The translations under genes were made by a program, and so were the position numbers. A stretch of DNA of 64,000 nt from Herbaspirillum sp. SJZ107. Its GTDB lineage: Bacteria > Pseudomonadota > Gammaproteobacteria > Burkholderiales > Burkholderiaceae_D. The stretch covers positions 1,725,673 to 1,789,672 of the forward strand of contig NZ_VFNH01000002.1 of assembly GCF_006715485.1 (NCBI RefSeq). Reading direction: 5' to 3'. The notes beneath the pieces were generated by a model that saw only the letters and a list, made by a program, of their open reading frames with translations, was not told the DNA's origin and ran no database searches. This document shows, one piece after another, positions 42,269 through 50,208 of this stretch (positions are counted from its first letter, which is position 1; each line of letters opens with the position of its first letter).

Positions 42269-43447
42269 ATGAACAATTCTGGAGTGAACGTGACATGGAT
42301 TCCTGAACAGCGGCGTGTCATGGACCCGCGCGGCGATGCCTGGCTGGAGAAGTATGGCGAGGTGATCGACCAGATCGCCTGCCCGGCGTATTGCTGCACG
42401 TCCGCCGGCGCCGTCGTGCATGGCAACCGCTCCGCGCGGCGCCTGTGGGGCAGGGCGCCGCTGCCCATCCGGGACGGCTGCTGGGACGGCTTCGCGGCCT
42501 TGTATCGCCCGGACGGCAGCCCGCTCGAAAAGTCGTCGTCGCCCGCGGCGCTGGCCGCGCGCACGGGCCTCGCACCGCCCCCGACCGAGCTGGTGGCGGA
42601 GTCGAGCGATGGCCAGAAGCGCTGCCTGGTGGTTCATGCGCGCCCGGTTCGAGGCAACGAAGGCGCCACGGTAGGCGTGCTGTGCTCGCTGACGGACATC
42701 AGCGAGCGCCGGCGCCTGGGCCAGGAGGTCCAGTGCGCCCGTGACAGCCGTGAGGGTTTCCTGCGCGTGCTGGCCCATGAATTGCGCAACCCGCTGGCCT
42801 CGGTGATGGCGGTGGCCGCGATCCTGCGGCGCCAGCCGGGCGAGCTGGGCATCGCGCGCATGGCGCGCGTGATCGAGCGCCAGACCCGTCAGCTGGCACG
42901 CTTCATCGACGATTTGCTCGACGCCTCGCGCATCGAGCAGGCTTGCGATATTCCCGTGGCGATGCGCGCCGCCAGTTTCCGCGACGTGATGGCGCTCGCG
43001 CGCGACGTTGCCGAAGGCGTCCTGCACGGGCGAGCCCAGACGCTGCGCGTCGACCTCGGCGTCGGAGAAAGCATGCTGGACGTGACGTTGTGGTGCGATC
43101 CCGAGCGGCTCGCGCAAGCCCTCGGGAACGCCTTGCTCAACGCCAGCGAATTTTCCAACGACGGTGCCGAGGTCGCGCTGGCGGTCAGGATCGACGGCGC
43201 GTTCCTGGAGATATCGGTGAGTGACGATGGCATCGGCGTCGAGGTGAGCGAACTACCGGCCATGTTCGAGCCGTTCCGCAAGCTGGCCGGGCATCCGCTG
43301 CGCGCGCCTTCCGGCGCGGGACTCGGCCTGGCGATCGCGCGCGGCATCTGCGTGGCGCATGGCGGCATGGTCTCCGCCCATAGCGCCGGGCCAGGACAGG
43401 GAACGCGCCTGAAATTCATTTTGCCGGTGGTGCAGGATGTGCAGTAG
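42269..43447 (+). CDS. PAS-domain sensor histidine kinase
   Basis: 392 residues, no membrane segments. A PAS-like domain (residues ~30-150, with LCSLTDISERRR at its end) precedes HisKA with His170 (RVLAHELRNPLASV) and HATPase with N box (NALLNASEFS), G1 (SDDGIGVEV) and G2 (GAGLGLAIARGI). Ends KFILPVVQDVQ. A short relic of the same kind of 3' end lies at 48351. The response regulator is not adjacent; the receiver-only gene at 45983 is the nearest candidate. Converges on the RsbT-fused kinase. Confidence 0.88.
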   Translation: MNNSGVNVTWIPEQRRVMDPRGDAWLEKYGEVIDQIACPAYCCTSAGAVVHGNRSARRLWGRAPLPIRDGCWDGFAALYRPDGSPLEKSSSPAALAARTGLAPPPTELVAESSDGQKRCLVVHARPVRGNEGATVGVLCSLTDISERRRLGQEVQCARDSREGFLRVLAHELRNPLASVMAVAAILRRQPGELGIARMARVIERQTRQLARFIDDLLDASRIEQACDIPVAMRAASFRDVMALARDVAEGVLHGRAQTLRVDLGVGESMLDVTLWCDPERLAQALGNALLNASEFSNDGAEVALAVRIDGAFLEISVSDDGIGVEVSELPAMFEPFRKLAGHPLRAPSGAGLGLAIARGICVAHGGMVSAHSAGPGQGTRLKFILPVVQDVQ

Positions 43448-43468
43448 GCCTGAGGCCGTCCCCCTGTG

Positions 43469-44866
43469 TCAGGCCGCGGCCCCGGCATGTGCGGCCGCCA
43501 GCGGCAGCCACACGTCGAACCGGCTGCCGTGTCCGGCACCGGCGCTGCATGCGGACACGTTGCCGCCATGCGCCTCGACCAGGCTCTTGACCAGGGCAAG
43601 TCCCAGTCCAAGGCCACTGTCGCGCGCGTCCGGCGAATGTTCTGCCTGCGTGTAGAGGTCGAACAGGTGCGGCATCAAGGTGTCCGGGATGCCGATGCCG
43701 TTGTCCGAAACCCGCACCAGCAGGTCGGCGCCATTCCGCTCGGCGCGAACTTCGATCATTCCCGCGCGGGGTGTATACCGGATCGCATTCCCGAGCAGGT
43801 TGGCGACGACCTGGATCAGCCGCGTGCGGTCGCCCTCGACCATGCACGCATCGGGCGGCAGGGCGGTTTCCACGCGATGGTCCTTGGCCAGCGCGGACGC
43901 AGCCAGTTGTTCGATGGCGGCGCCGATCACATCGCGCATGTCGACGCCCTGGCGCCGGATCGATACCAGCCCGCGGCTGACGCGCGACACATCCAGCAGG
44001 TCTTCGACCAGGCGGCTCATGTGCCTGACCTGGCGTCCGACGAGCTGGCCAAGCCTGACGCTCTGGTCGGGAGTGCCGCCGGTCTCCAGCAAACCGGCGG
44101 CCATGCCCGCCGCCGAGAGCGGCCCGCGCAGTTCATGGCTCAGGATCGACAGGAATTCGTCCTTGCGGCGGTCGGCCGATACCAGCGAATCGGCCTTCTC
44201 TTTCAGCAGCACGTTCAATGCCTCGACCTGCCGGTTGGTGCGTTCCAGATGCGCGCTGACCTCGACCAGTTCGTTCTGCTTGGCTTGCAAGGCGGCGAGC
44301 GCACCGCTCAGTTCGCGGTTTTGCTGGTTTGCTTCGGACAAGGCGACGTTGCCGGGCAGATCCGCCAGGCCGTTCACTGCATCGATGAGTTCACTGGCCG
44401 GCAGGTTCGGCAACTGCGGCGGAAACGCCTTGGCGGACGTAATACTGGTGCCGCCTGCATTCGTGACGATCTCGAACTCGTCCATGAAGCGGCGCGCCGC
44501 CGACAGGCCGCCAGGCGCAGGCGTGGCATCGCCGTTGAGCGCTGCGCGAACGCGCGCGGCGGGTATGCCGCTGCCCTGGTCGTCGACCACGATGACCAGC
44601 GCCTGCTGCCGTCGCGAGGCGCCGAGAAAGAAGCGCACCGTCCCGACGCGCGCATGGACCATGGCATTGCGCGCCAGCTCGGACACGGCGGTGGCGATAC
44701 GGGTCTGTTCGTTGCCGCGAAAACCGCACAGTGCTGCGATCTCGCGCGCACGCAGGCGCGAAGCGATGACATCGAGTTCGGTGTGCACCGCGACCGTCAA
44801 CAAGTGGTGACACGGAGCATAGCGTTGCAGCATATGCTCGGCGGATACGCTTTCATTGTGAGGCAT
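43469..44866 (-). CDS. RsbT-like kinase domain fused to a histidine kinase
   Basis: 465 residues. Residues ~10-140 are an RsbT/RsbW-type HATPase (ATAVSELARNAMVHARVG, VVDDQGSGIPAARV, LSAARRFMDEFEIVTNAGGT shown in part). A coiled coil follows (~165-230), then HisKA with His244 (SILSHELRGPLSAAG) and a second HATPase (NLLGNAIRYTP, VSDNGIGIPDTL, SGLGLGLALVKSL). Such an N-terminal domain normally belongs to stressosome partner-switching. The gene is divergent from an RsbR-like STAS gene, so the pair probably works together. ATG 44866 is chosen over TTG 44893 because the domain starts just after. Confidence 0.85.
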   Translation of the reverse strand: MPHNESVSAEHMLQRYAPCHHLLTVAVHTELDVIASRLRAREIAALCGFRGNEQTRIATAVSELARNAMVHARVGTVRFFLGASRRQQALVIVVDDQGSGIPAARVRAALNGDATPAPGGLSAARRFMDEFEIVTNAGGTSITSAKAFPPQLPNLPASELIDAVNGLADLPGNVALSEANQQNRELSGALAALQAKQNELVEVSAHLERTNRQVEALNVLLKEKADSLVSADRRKDEFLSILSHELRGPLSAAGMAAGLLETGGTPDQSVRLGQLVGRQVRHMSRLVEDLLDVSRVSRGLVSIRRQGVDMRDVIGAAIEQLAASALAKDHRVETALPPDACMVEGDRTRLIQVVANLLGNAIRYTPRAGMIEVRAERNGADLLVRVSDNGIGIPDTLMPHLFDLYTQAEHSPDARDSGLGLGLALVKSLVEAHGGNVSACSAGAGHGSRFDVWLPLAAAHAGAAA

Positions 44867-45094
44867 AAGGAGGCGCAAAGCCTGTGCTGGCAACGCGGTT
44901 GAAGGGATGTGTAAGCATTATCCTACAGACGCTTGGAGAATGTCGACCTAACGGTCATTTAAACCACATACCATGACGGATTCCCGCCGCCGGCTGTAAG
45001 AGTGCTATAGTGGCGAACTCAAGTGGTTGAGTTCCGATGCCTCCCAGGTCGGCGATGACTTTCGTGGACTGAAACAGTAAAGGGATGATCGGTC
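44867..45094. promoter_or_regulatory. Divergent promoter region between kinase and RsbR-like genes
   Basis: 228 bases. On the plus strand an extended -10 (TGCTATAGT, 45003-45011) precedes a perfect inverted repeat GAACTCAA-GTGG-TTGAGTTC at 45015-45034, which would lie at the very 5' end of the RsbR-gene transcript. It may be an operator or an RNA hairpin. Confidence 0.5.
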
Positions 45095-45937
45095 ATGACC
45101 ATCAACGATGGGCTTCTGCTTGCAGGACTGGTGCGCGAGCATGCGCATGCGCTCGGCACGGAATGGTACGAAGGGCATGCGGCAACGGTCCGCGTCGGCG
45201 CGAACGAGGCCGAACGGTCGCGTGATCAGTGCTTCCGATTCATGCCCGCGCTGGCCGAGGCGCTGGCTACTGCCGACCTCGACACTGTCGACGGGCGCGC
45301 CTGGGCCGACGCGAGGCGCCAGCTCGACGAGATTTCTGCCGGGCGGGCCAACGGCGGTTCGACTGCGGCGGCAACCGCCACCTTCATCTTTTTCCTCAAG
45401 CAGCCGCTGTTCGCCCTCCTGCGCGCATACTTCGCCGGCGACGCGTACACCCTGGCCCGTGTTTCCTGGACCGCCAGCGTGATCATCGACCGGTTGGGCC
45501 TATACACGCTCGAGGCCTTCCAGCGAACCCGCGACCTGATCGTGAGCCGCCAGCAGAGGGAATTGCTGGAGTTGTCGACACCGGTGATCAATCTTTGGGA
45601 CGGCATCCTCGCGCTACCCCTCATCGGCACGCTCGACAGTGCACGCGCCCAGGTCGTGATGGAAAGCCTGCTCGACAAAATCGTCGCCAGTGGCGCCCAT
45701 ACCGCGATCATCGACATCACCGGCGTACCGACCGTGGATACCCTGGTGGCGCAGCACTTGCTGAAAACTATCGCGGCGGCGCGCCTGATGGGGGCAGAGT
45801 GCGTGCTGAGCGGCATTCGTCCGCAAATCGCCCAGACCATCGTACATCTCGGCATCGAGCTCGATACGGTGTTGACCAAGGCGACGCTGGCCGATGCCCT
45901 CGTGACCGCTGTCCAGCATGCCGGTGCCCGATCCTGA
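45095..45937 (+). CDS. RsbR-like stressosome protein with STAS domain
   Basis: 280 residues. The N-terminal ~150 residues are helical (globin-like sensor region as in RsbR, not proven). The C-terminal STAS domain (~155-275) reads LLELSTPVINLWDGILALPL, DITGVPTVDTLVAQHLL and CVLSGIRPQIAQTIVHLGIEL. The two phospho-acceptor positions of RsbR are Thr in DITGVPTVDT and Ser in LSGIRP, the latter normally Thr. No rsbS follows; next is a receiver-only gene. In the model the RsbT-like domain of the divergent gene would phosphorylate this protein. Good AAGGGATGA Shine-Dalgarno. Confidence 0.85.
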   Translation: MTINDGLLLAGLVREHAHALGTEWYEGHAATVRVGANEAERSRDQCFRFMPALAEALATADLDTVDGRAWADARRQLDEISAGRANGGSTAAATATFIFFLKQPLFALLRAYFAGDAYTLARVSWTASVIIDRLGLYTLEAFQRTRDLIVSRQQRELLELSTPVINLWDGILALPLIGTLDSARAQVVMESLLDKIVASGAHTAIIDITGVPTVDTLVAQHLLKTIAAARLMGAECVLSGIRPQIAQTIVHLGIELDTVLTKATLADALVTAVQHAGARS

Positions 45938-45982
45938 TCGCACAAGCGGCCACGCCTTGGAGTCCGGCATGGCGGGAGGGCA

Positions 45983-46387
45983 GTGGTGACCCAGCCGGCG
46001 CCGTTGCGGGTGCTTTTCATCGATGACGATGAATTCGTGCTCGACTGTTTTCTGGTGATGGCGAAGCATTCGAATCCATTCTGGCAGGTAAGAGCCGCGC
46101 CGGATCATCACGCAGGACTGGACATCGCCGGCGAATTCATGCCGCATGTGATTTCCACCGACGTCGGACAAATGCCGAAACCCGGCTTGTCGTTCGCGCG
46201 AAGCATCCGTCGGGACCAGCAGCTCAAGAACATTTTTTTGATTGCTGTCACAGGCTGGTGCGACCCCGCGTCGATGGGGGAGATCGACAACGCCGGGTTC
46301 GACGTGCACTTGACGAAGCCTGTCGAATACAAGCTTTTCATCCAGCACATACAGGCGTGCGCGCTGGTGCGGTCCATGCTGAGGTAA
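45983..46387 (+). CDS. Receiver-only response regulator
   Basis: 134 residues, single receiver with no output domain. Acidic pocket IDDDEF, phospho-Asp in STDVGQMPKPG, switch Thr in AVTGWCD, Lys in LTKPVEY: all functional residues are present. Starts GTG at 45983 (or the next GTG, 45986) after GGGAGGG. It could receive phosphate from one of the island kinases and pass it on in a relay, which is inferred. Immediately downstream of the RsbR-like gene (45 bases). Confidence 0.85.
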   Translation: MVTQPAPLRVLFIDDDEFVLDCFLVMAKHSNPFWQVRAAPDHHAGLDIAGEFMPHVISTDVGQMPKPGLSFARSIRRDQQLKNIFLIAVTGWCDPASMGEIDNAGFDVHLTKPVEYKLFIQHIQACALVRSMLR

Positions 46388-46425
46388 GCGATCAACAGCT
46401 TTCCGGACACTCGCGAGCGGGCCGC

Positions 46426-47043
46426 TCAGGCGACGTAACACAGGACTGCGACGTAATGGCAGATGCTGCCGCCCAGGACGAACAAATGCCAGATGCCGTG
46501 GCCATGTCGTACCTTGTGGTCGGTGGCATAGAAAGCGATGCCGCCCGTGTATAGCATGCCGCCCGCCGCAAGCCAGCCGAAACCGTCCCAGCCGAGGGCC
46601 GCGAGCAAGGGCCGGATGCCAAGTACCGCGAGCCAGCCCATCATCATGTAAATGACGAGGGACAGGCCACGCCTGCCTTTGGCGTACAAGATTTCCTGGA
46701 AAATGCCCAGCAGCGCCAGCGACCACACGACACCGAACATCGACCAACCCCAGGCGCCGCGCAGCGTCACGAGGGTGAACGGCGTATAGCTTCCGGCGAT
46801 CAGAAGATAGATCGCGCAATGGTCCATCTTGCGCAGCACGTTCTTGGCCAGGCCGCGCACGCTGTGGTACAGGCTCGACGTGAGATACAGGATCAGCAGC
46901 ATCGATGTATAGATGCTGAAACTGGTGATTTTCCAGGGGTCGCCGTCGCGCGCGGCGACCGTGATCAGAACGGCACCGCCGGCCACTGCCAGGCACGCGC
47001 CGGCGGCATGGGTGATGCTGTTAAAACGTTCACCGTAGTACAT
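46426..47043 (-). CDS. Hemolysin III family (PAQR) membrane protein
   Basis: 205 residues, seven predicted transmembrane segments. YYGERFNSITHAAGACLAVA at the N-terminus, SSLYHS (~62-67), DHCAIYLLIAGSYTPF (~81-96) and IWHLFVLGGSICHYVAV near the C-terminus carry the His/Asp metal-site residues of the PAQR/hemolysin-III superfamily. Length matches TIGR01065-type members. Start 47043 (MYYGERF) is the family start; a further 87 bases are open upstream. Physiological role in bacteria is poorly known. Confidence 0.88.
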   Translation of the reverse strand: MYYGERFNSITHAAGACLAVAGGAVLITVAARDGDPWKITSFSIYTSMLLILYLTSSLYHSVRGLAKNVLRKMDHCAIYLLIAGSYTPFTLVTLRGAWGWSMFGVVWSLALLGIFQEILYAKGRRGLSLVIYMMMGWLAVLGIRPLLAALGWDGFGWLAAGGMLYTGGIAFYATDHKVRHGHGIWHLFVLGGSICHYVAVLCYVA

Positions 47044-47392
47044 GGTCGCCGTTCTCGAAAAATGCCGCGCCGCGCCAGATGCGCAGACAGTCATCTTACT
47101 TGAAATACCGACATGGACGGCGGGCGGCATGCGGCTCCCGCACTCGCGTCCGGCCAGGCATTGCGTTCGGGAGATTTCCGAAGTTTATCAGGCGTGAATA
47201 TTTTTACCATTCCGTCCCGTGCACGCGACGATAAGCGCACAATGGCGCTTGTTCGAACGACCCCTTTGCAGTCAACGCTCGGGCAGTCAACGCTCGGGCA
47301 GCCAACTGCTGCTTCTCTGGTCCGTCAAGCGCTCCGTAAGGCAATTTCCACGTGACCGCATATCCTGCGGCGCAATTCCGAGGAGGTACGCC
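47044..47392. other. Intergenic region with a 15-bp tandem repeat
   Basis: 349 bases between the divergent hemolysin-III and phasin genes, expected to hold promoters for both. A 15-bp unit (GCAGTCAACGCTCGG) occurs twice in tandem at 47268-47297, followed by a degenerate third start. AGGAGG at 47381-47386 serves the phasin gene. No gene recognised. Confidence 0.5.
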
Positions 47393-47869
47393 ATGTATCA
47401 ATTTTCTCAGTCCGATCCAGCTTTTCGATCCTATGTCGATTCCCAGTTCGCCCTCTTGAATGCTGTTTCCGGTTCGCTCCTGGGATCCGTCCGGAGCGTC
47501 TGCGACGCCAACGTCAGACTCGGTCAGACCATGGTCGAAAAGTCACTCAGCGTCGGGCAGAGCATGCTGGCAAGCGCGAGTGCCGACGGTGTGCCCGGTG
47601 CTGTCGCCGGCGGCGCCGAGGCGGCATCGGACACGCTGCCGGTCCACGAGCGGGACAGCGCCACGCAGGCCGCGGATACGCATGTGGACCCGGTCCATGC
47701 GGCACAGCGGGATGAGGAGCAAGCGTCCGGTACCGCACCTGTGTGGCCGGATCATGCCGGCCCGCAAAATGGCGGCCAAGACCCGGGCTCCGGCATGCGG
47801 TCGGAACGCCGCAAGCAGCCCGAGCGCCGGGCAAGCAAGGCTTCGCATGGCGGCCAGCCGGCCGCATGA
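47393..47869 (+). CDS. Phasin-like protein (island copy 2)
   Basis: 158 residues. FALLNAVSGSLLGSVRSVCD then VRLGQTMVEKSLSVGQSMLAS (residues ~18-60) align with the phasin at 33837 over the same stretch, so the two are paralogues. The second helix of that protein is missing; a disordered acidic-to-basic tail follows (ending RRKQPERRASKASHGGQPAA, in part). Start 47393 has AGGAGG six bases upstream; the frame is open another 58 codons but these look non-coding. PHA-granule role by analogy only. Confidence 0.65.
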   Translation: MYQFSQSDPAFRSYVDSQFALLNAVSGSLLGSVRSVCDANVRLGQTMVEKSLSVGQSMLASASADGVPGAVAGGAEAASDTLPVHERDSATQAADTHVDPVHAAQRDEEQASGTAPVWPDHAGPQNGGQDPGSGMRSERRKQPERRASKASHGGQPAA

Positions 47870-47956
47870 TGGCGGCGCAACCGGCATCCGCGGAATCATC
47901 GTGCGGCCCGGGATGAGATTTCGCTGTGCCCTTCGATCCAACCCGAGGACATCATC

Positions 47957-48295
47957 ATGGATACATCACCCGTTCTACCGCCCGAGGCGGCGGCTTTCGG
48001 TATCTCGTTCGACGGACGCGTCTACCACTATGAGCAATACAGTTACGACCGGCTTGCCGACGCGCTCGACTATGCCAGGGTGGCACGGGCCAGGCCCGGC
48101 TTTCGCGAGGATCCGGCGCCACGCAACTGGAAACAATGGGCCGGACCGACACCGGAAGAGCGGCTTCGGATGGCAGCGCATGGTGTCGTCTTCGAGGGTG
48201 GCTACTATTTTTATGGTCCGTATCGTTATGACCTGCTGTCCGCCGCGCTCGATTACGCCCGGCACGAACCGGGACTTGGGCTCCCACCCGCCTGA
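47957..48295 (+). CDS. Small protein with an internal duplication
   Basis: 112 residues, soluble, family not named. Two halves repeat: GISFDGRVYHYEQYSYDRLA followed by DALDYAR (residues ~15-41) and GVVFEGGYYFYGPYRYDLLS followed by AALDYAR (~75-101), both beta-strand Tyr-rich then helix. The linker NWKQWAGPTPEERLRMAA lies between. GAGGAC precedes the ATG. Co-oriented with the phasin gene upstream (87 bases). Confidence 0.65.
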   Translation: MDTSPVLPPEAAAFGISFDGRVYHYEQYSYDRLADALDYARVARARPGFREDPAPRNWKQWAGPTPEERLRMAAHGVVFEGGYYFYGPYRYDLLSAALDYARHEPGLGLPPA

Positions 48296-48350
48296 CCGGA
48301 AGTCATCTTTAACGGCACCCGGCCGACCGGGGACGTCCATACTGGATGGA

Positions 48351-48416
48351 GGTGATGGCGAGGGGACCAGTTTGAGGTTCAGCTTGCCGGTGGTGCAGGA
48401 CGTGGTGCCGGACTGA
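48351..48416 (+). pseudogene. Relic of a histidine-kinase 3' end
   Basis: Twenty-odd codons end GEGTSLRFSLPVVQD before a stop, matching the last residues of the intact kinase at 42269 (QGTRLKFILPVVQD). Nothing upstream continues the kinase. It looks like the stub left by a deletion or recombination next to the following kinase gene. Confidence 0.55.
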
Positions 48417-48486
48417 ATGCCGGCCGCTCCATATCGCCCTTGCGCTTGCCGCCTGATGTTATGATGCTGACCCATCGAAATTCGAG

Positions 48487-49698
48487 ATGCTGACCCGCCA
48501 TGAACCCCGGTGTAATGACCTACGTGCGCGAAATCGAGGCCATCGGCACGGTGCCAAGATCCTGGAAACGGTGGCTTCGCTCACCGGCCTCGGTTTCGTC
48601 GCGATCGCCCACGTCGCCGAGCACTCATGGACAGCTTGCGCCGTGTGGGACAAGCTGGATTTCGGACTGAAGGTCGGCGACGGTCTCGACGTGACCACGA
48701 CCTTGTGCGAGGAAGTCCGCAGTACCCGGCACAGCATTGTCATCGATCATGTGGAAGTCAGCGAAGAATATCGCCATCACCATACGCCGCGCATTTATGG
48801 ATTCCAGAGTTATTTTTCGATACCGATCCTGCGGCGCGACGGCAGCTATTTCGGCACGCTGTGCGGCATCGATCCGAAGCCGATGAAGCTATCGGCACCG
48901 GCCATGGTGTCGACGCTCGAGCTGTTCGCAGAGCTGATCTCGGCACAGCTGGAAGCCGAGCGCATCCATGCCGCCACCCAGACCGATCTGACATCCGAGC
49001 GCGAAACAGCGGAGTTGCGCGAACAGTTCATCGCCGTGCTCGGGCACGATTTGCGCACGCCGCTTGGCGCGGTGCAGAACGGCGTCGAATTGCTCGCGCT
49101 GAAGGCTGGCGATCCGGCGGTCGCGCCAATTCTGCAGCGCATGCGGCGCAGCATAGGGCGGATGTCGGCCCTGGTCGACGATCTCGTGGATTTCACGCGT
49201 GGCCGCATGGGCGGCGGTATTTCCTTGAATTTTCAGCATGAGCGCGGGCTCGACGTGCAATTCGGCCAGGTGATCGCCGAGTTGCGCGAAGTTCACCCGG
49301 ATGCCGACATCGTGGCGATCATCCAGCCCGATATCAGTGTGCGATGCGATGCTGGCCGGCTTTGCCAGATGTTGTCGAATCTCGTCAAGAATTCCATCGT
49401 GCATGGTGCCGCCAATAGGCCCGTGCATGTGCTGATCACCTGTTCGGGCAAGAAATTCATCATGGCGGTGACCAACGATGGCGACCCCTTGCCGCCGGTC
49501 GTGGTCCAGCAGCTGTTCAAGCCTTTCTGGCGCTCCTCGTCCAGCACATCCCACCAGGGCCTGGGACTCGGCCTTTACATCGTCGCCGAAATTGCCCGCT
49601 CCCACCGCGGCAAGATCGAAGTGACCTCGCTGGAAGGCAAGGTCTGCTTTACGTTCTCCATGCTCGACATCGACAGCGTGCATATCGCTGGCCAATGA
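48487..49698 (+). CDS. GAF-domain sensor histidine kinase, 5' frameshift suspected
   Basis: About 380-400 residues. GAF domain (ETVASLTGLGFVAIAHVAE to FFGTLCGIDPKP, roughly 25-155), HisKA with H-box AVLGHDLRTPLGAVQ, HATPase with NLVKNSIVHG and GLGLGLYIV. In the frame used, the first ~23 residues (MLTRHEPRCNDLRARNRGHR) are unlike the family. From ATG 48500 in another frame one reads MNPGVMTYVREIEAIGTVP, which fits, but joins the GAF frame only if one base is missing near 48554. The relic of another kinase end is 70 bases upstream. Either a real mutation, a sequencing error, or a non-canonical start. Confidence 0.75.
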   Translation: MLTRHEPRCNDLRARNRGHRHGAKILETVASLTGLGFVAIAHVAEHSWTACAVWDKLDFGLKVGDGLDVTTTLCEEVRSTRHSIVIDHVEVSEEYRHHHTPRIYGFQSYFSIPILRRDGSYFGTLCGIDPKPMKLSAPAMVSTLELFAELISAQLEAERIHAATQTDLTSERETAELREQFIAVLGHDLRTPLGAVQNGVELLALKAGDPAVAPILQRMRRSIGRMSALVDDLVDFTRGRMGGGISLNFQHERGLDVQFGQVIAELREVHPDADIVAIIQPDISVRCDAGRLCQMLSNLVKNSIVHGAANRPVHVLITCSGKKFIMAVTNDGDPLPPVVVQQLFKPFWRSSSSTSHQGLGLGLYIVAEIARSHRGKIEVTSLEGKVCFTFSMLDIDSVHIAGQ

Positions 49699-49828
49699 CG
49701 GTTCGGCAAACGTCACCAGAGGCGCCGCGCGTCACGGCAGGCGCCTGGTTCGCGAGCGCGTCTTTGCGTGCGCCGTTGCCGCGTCCACGTCGTTAAGATG
49801 ACGCTGTCGAACCGAACAGGAGAAGGCG

Positions 49829-50068
49829 ATGCCAAGGGGAGCCAGCCCAAGACGCGAGAGCGAAGCCAGGAAACTGGAACGCAAGTTCAAGAAAGAAAAG
49901 CGCTACGCCGGACGCGAAGAGGAAGTCGCGGCGCGGATCGTCAACAAGCAGCGCCGTGCCAGCGGCGAAACCAAGGCCGCGCACAAGCCGCCGCGCCGGT
50001 CGGCATCCCGGCGCAAGAGCCGTACCAGCCGTTCGCGGACACGGCGCAAGTCATCCGCGCGTAGTTGA
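49829..50068 (+). CDS. Small basic protein of the plasmid-stabilisation-like family
   Basis: 79 residues, over a third Lys/Arg. MPRGASPRRESEARKLERKF and the motif GREEEVAARIVNKQRRASGE match short proteins annotated as plasmid stabilisation protein in Burkholderiales; actual function is unproven. The last 25 residues are an SR-rich tail. AGGAG lies 6-7 bases before the ATG. Confidence 0.65.
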   Translation: MPRGASPRRESEARKLERKFKKEKRYAGREEEVAARIVNKQRRASGETKAAHKPPRRSASRRKSRTSRSRTRRKSSARS

Positions 50069-50208
50069 CCGCCGCCGCTCTTCGAGCGGATCGCAAGCGT
50101 GGGAATCGATTCATCTTGGCAATGGTGAATTAAGGTATCCTAGTCGTCCTACCGGCCGCTACGCTCGTGCATGGCGCGCGCATGCCTGGGCTTACGAAAG
50201 ACGCGATC

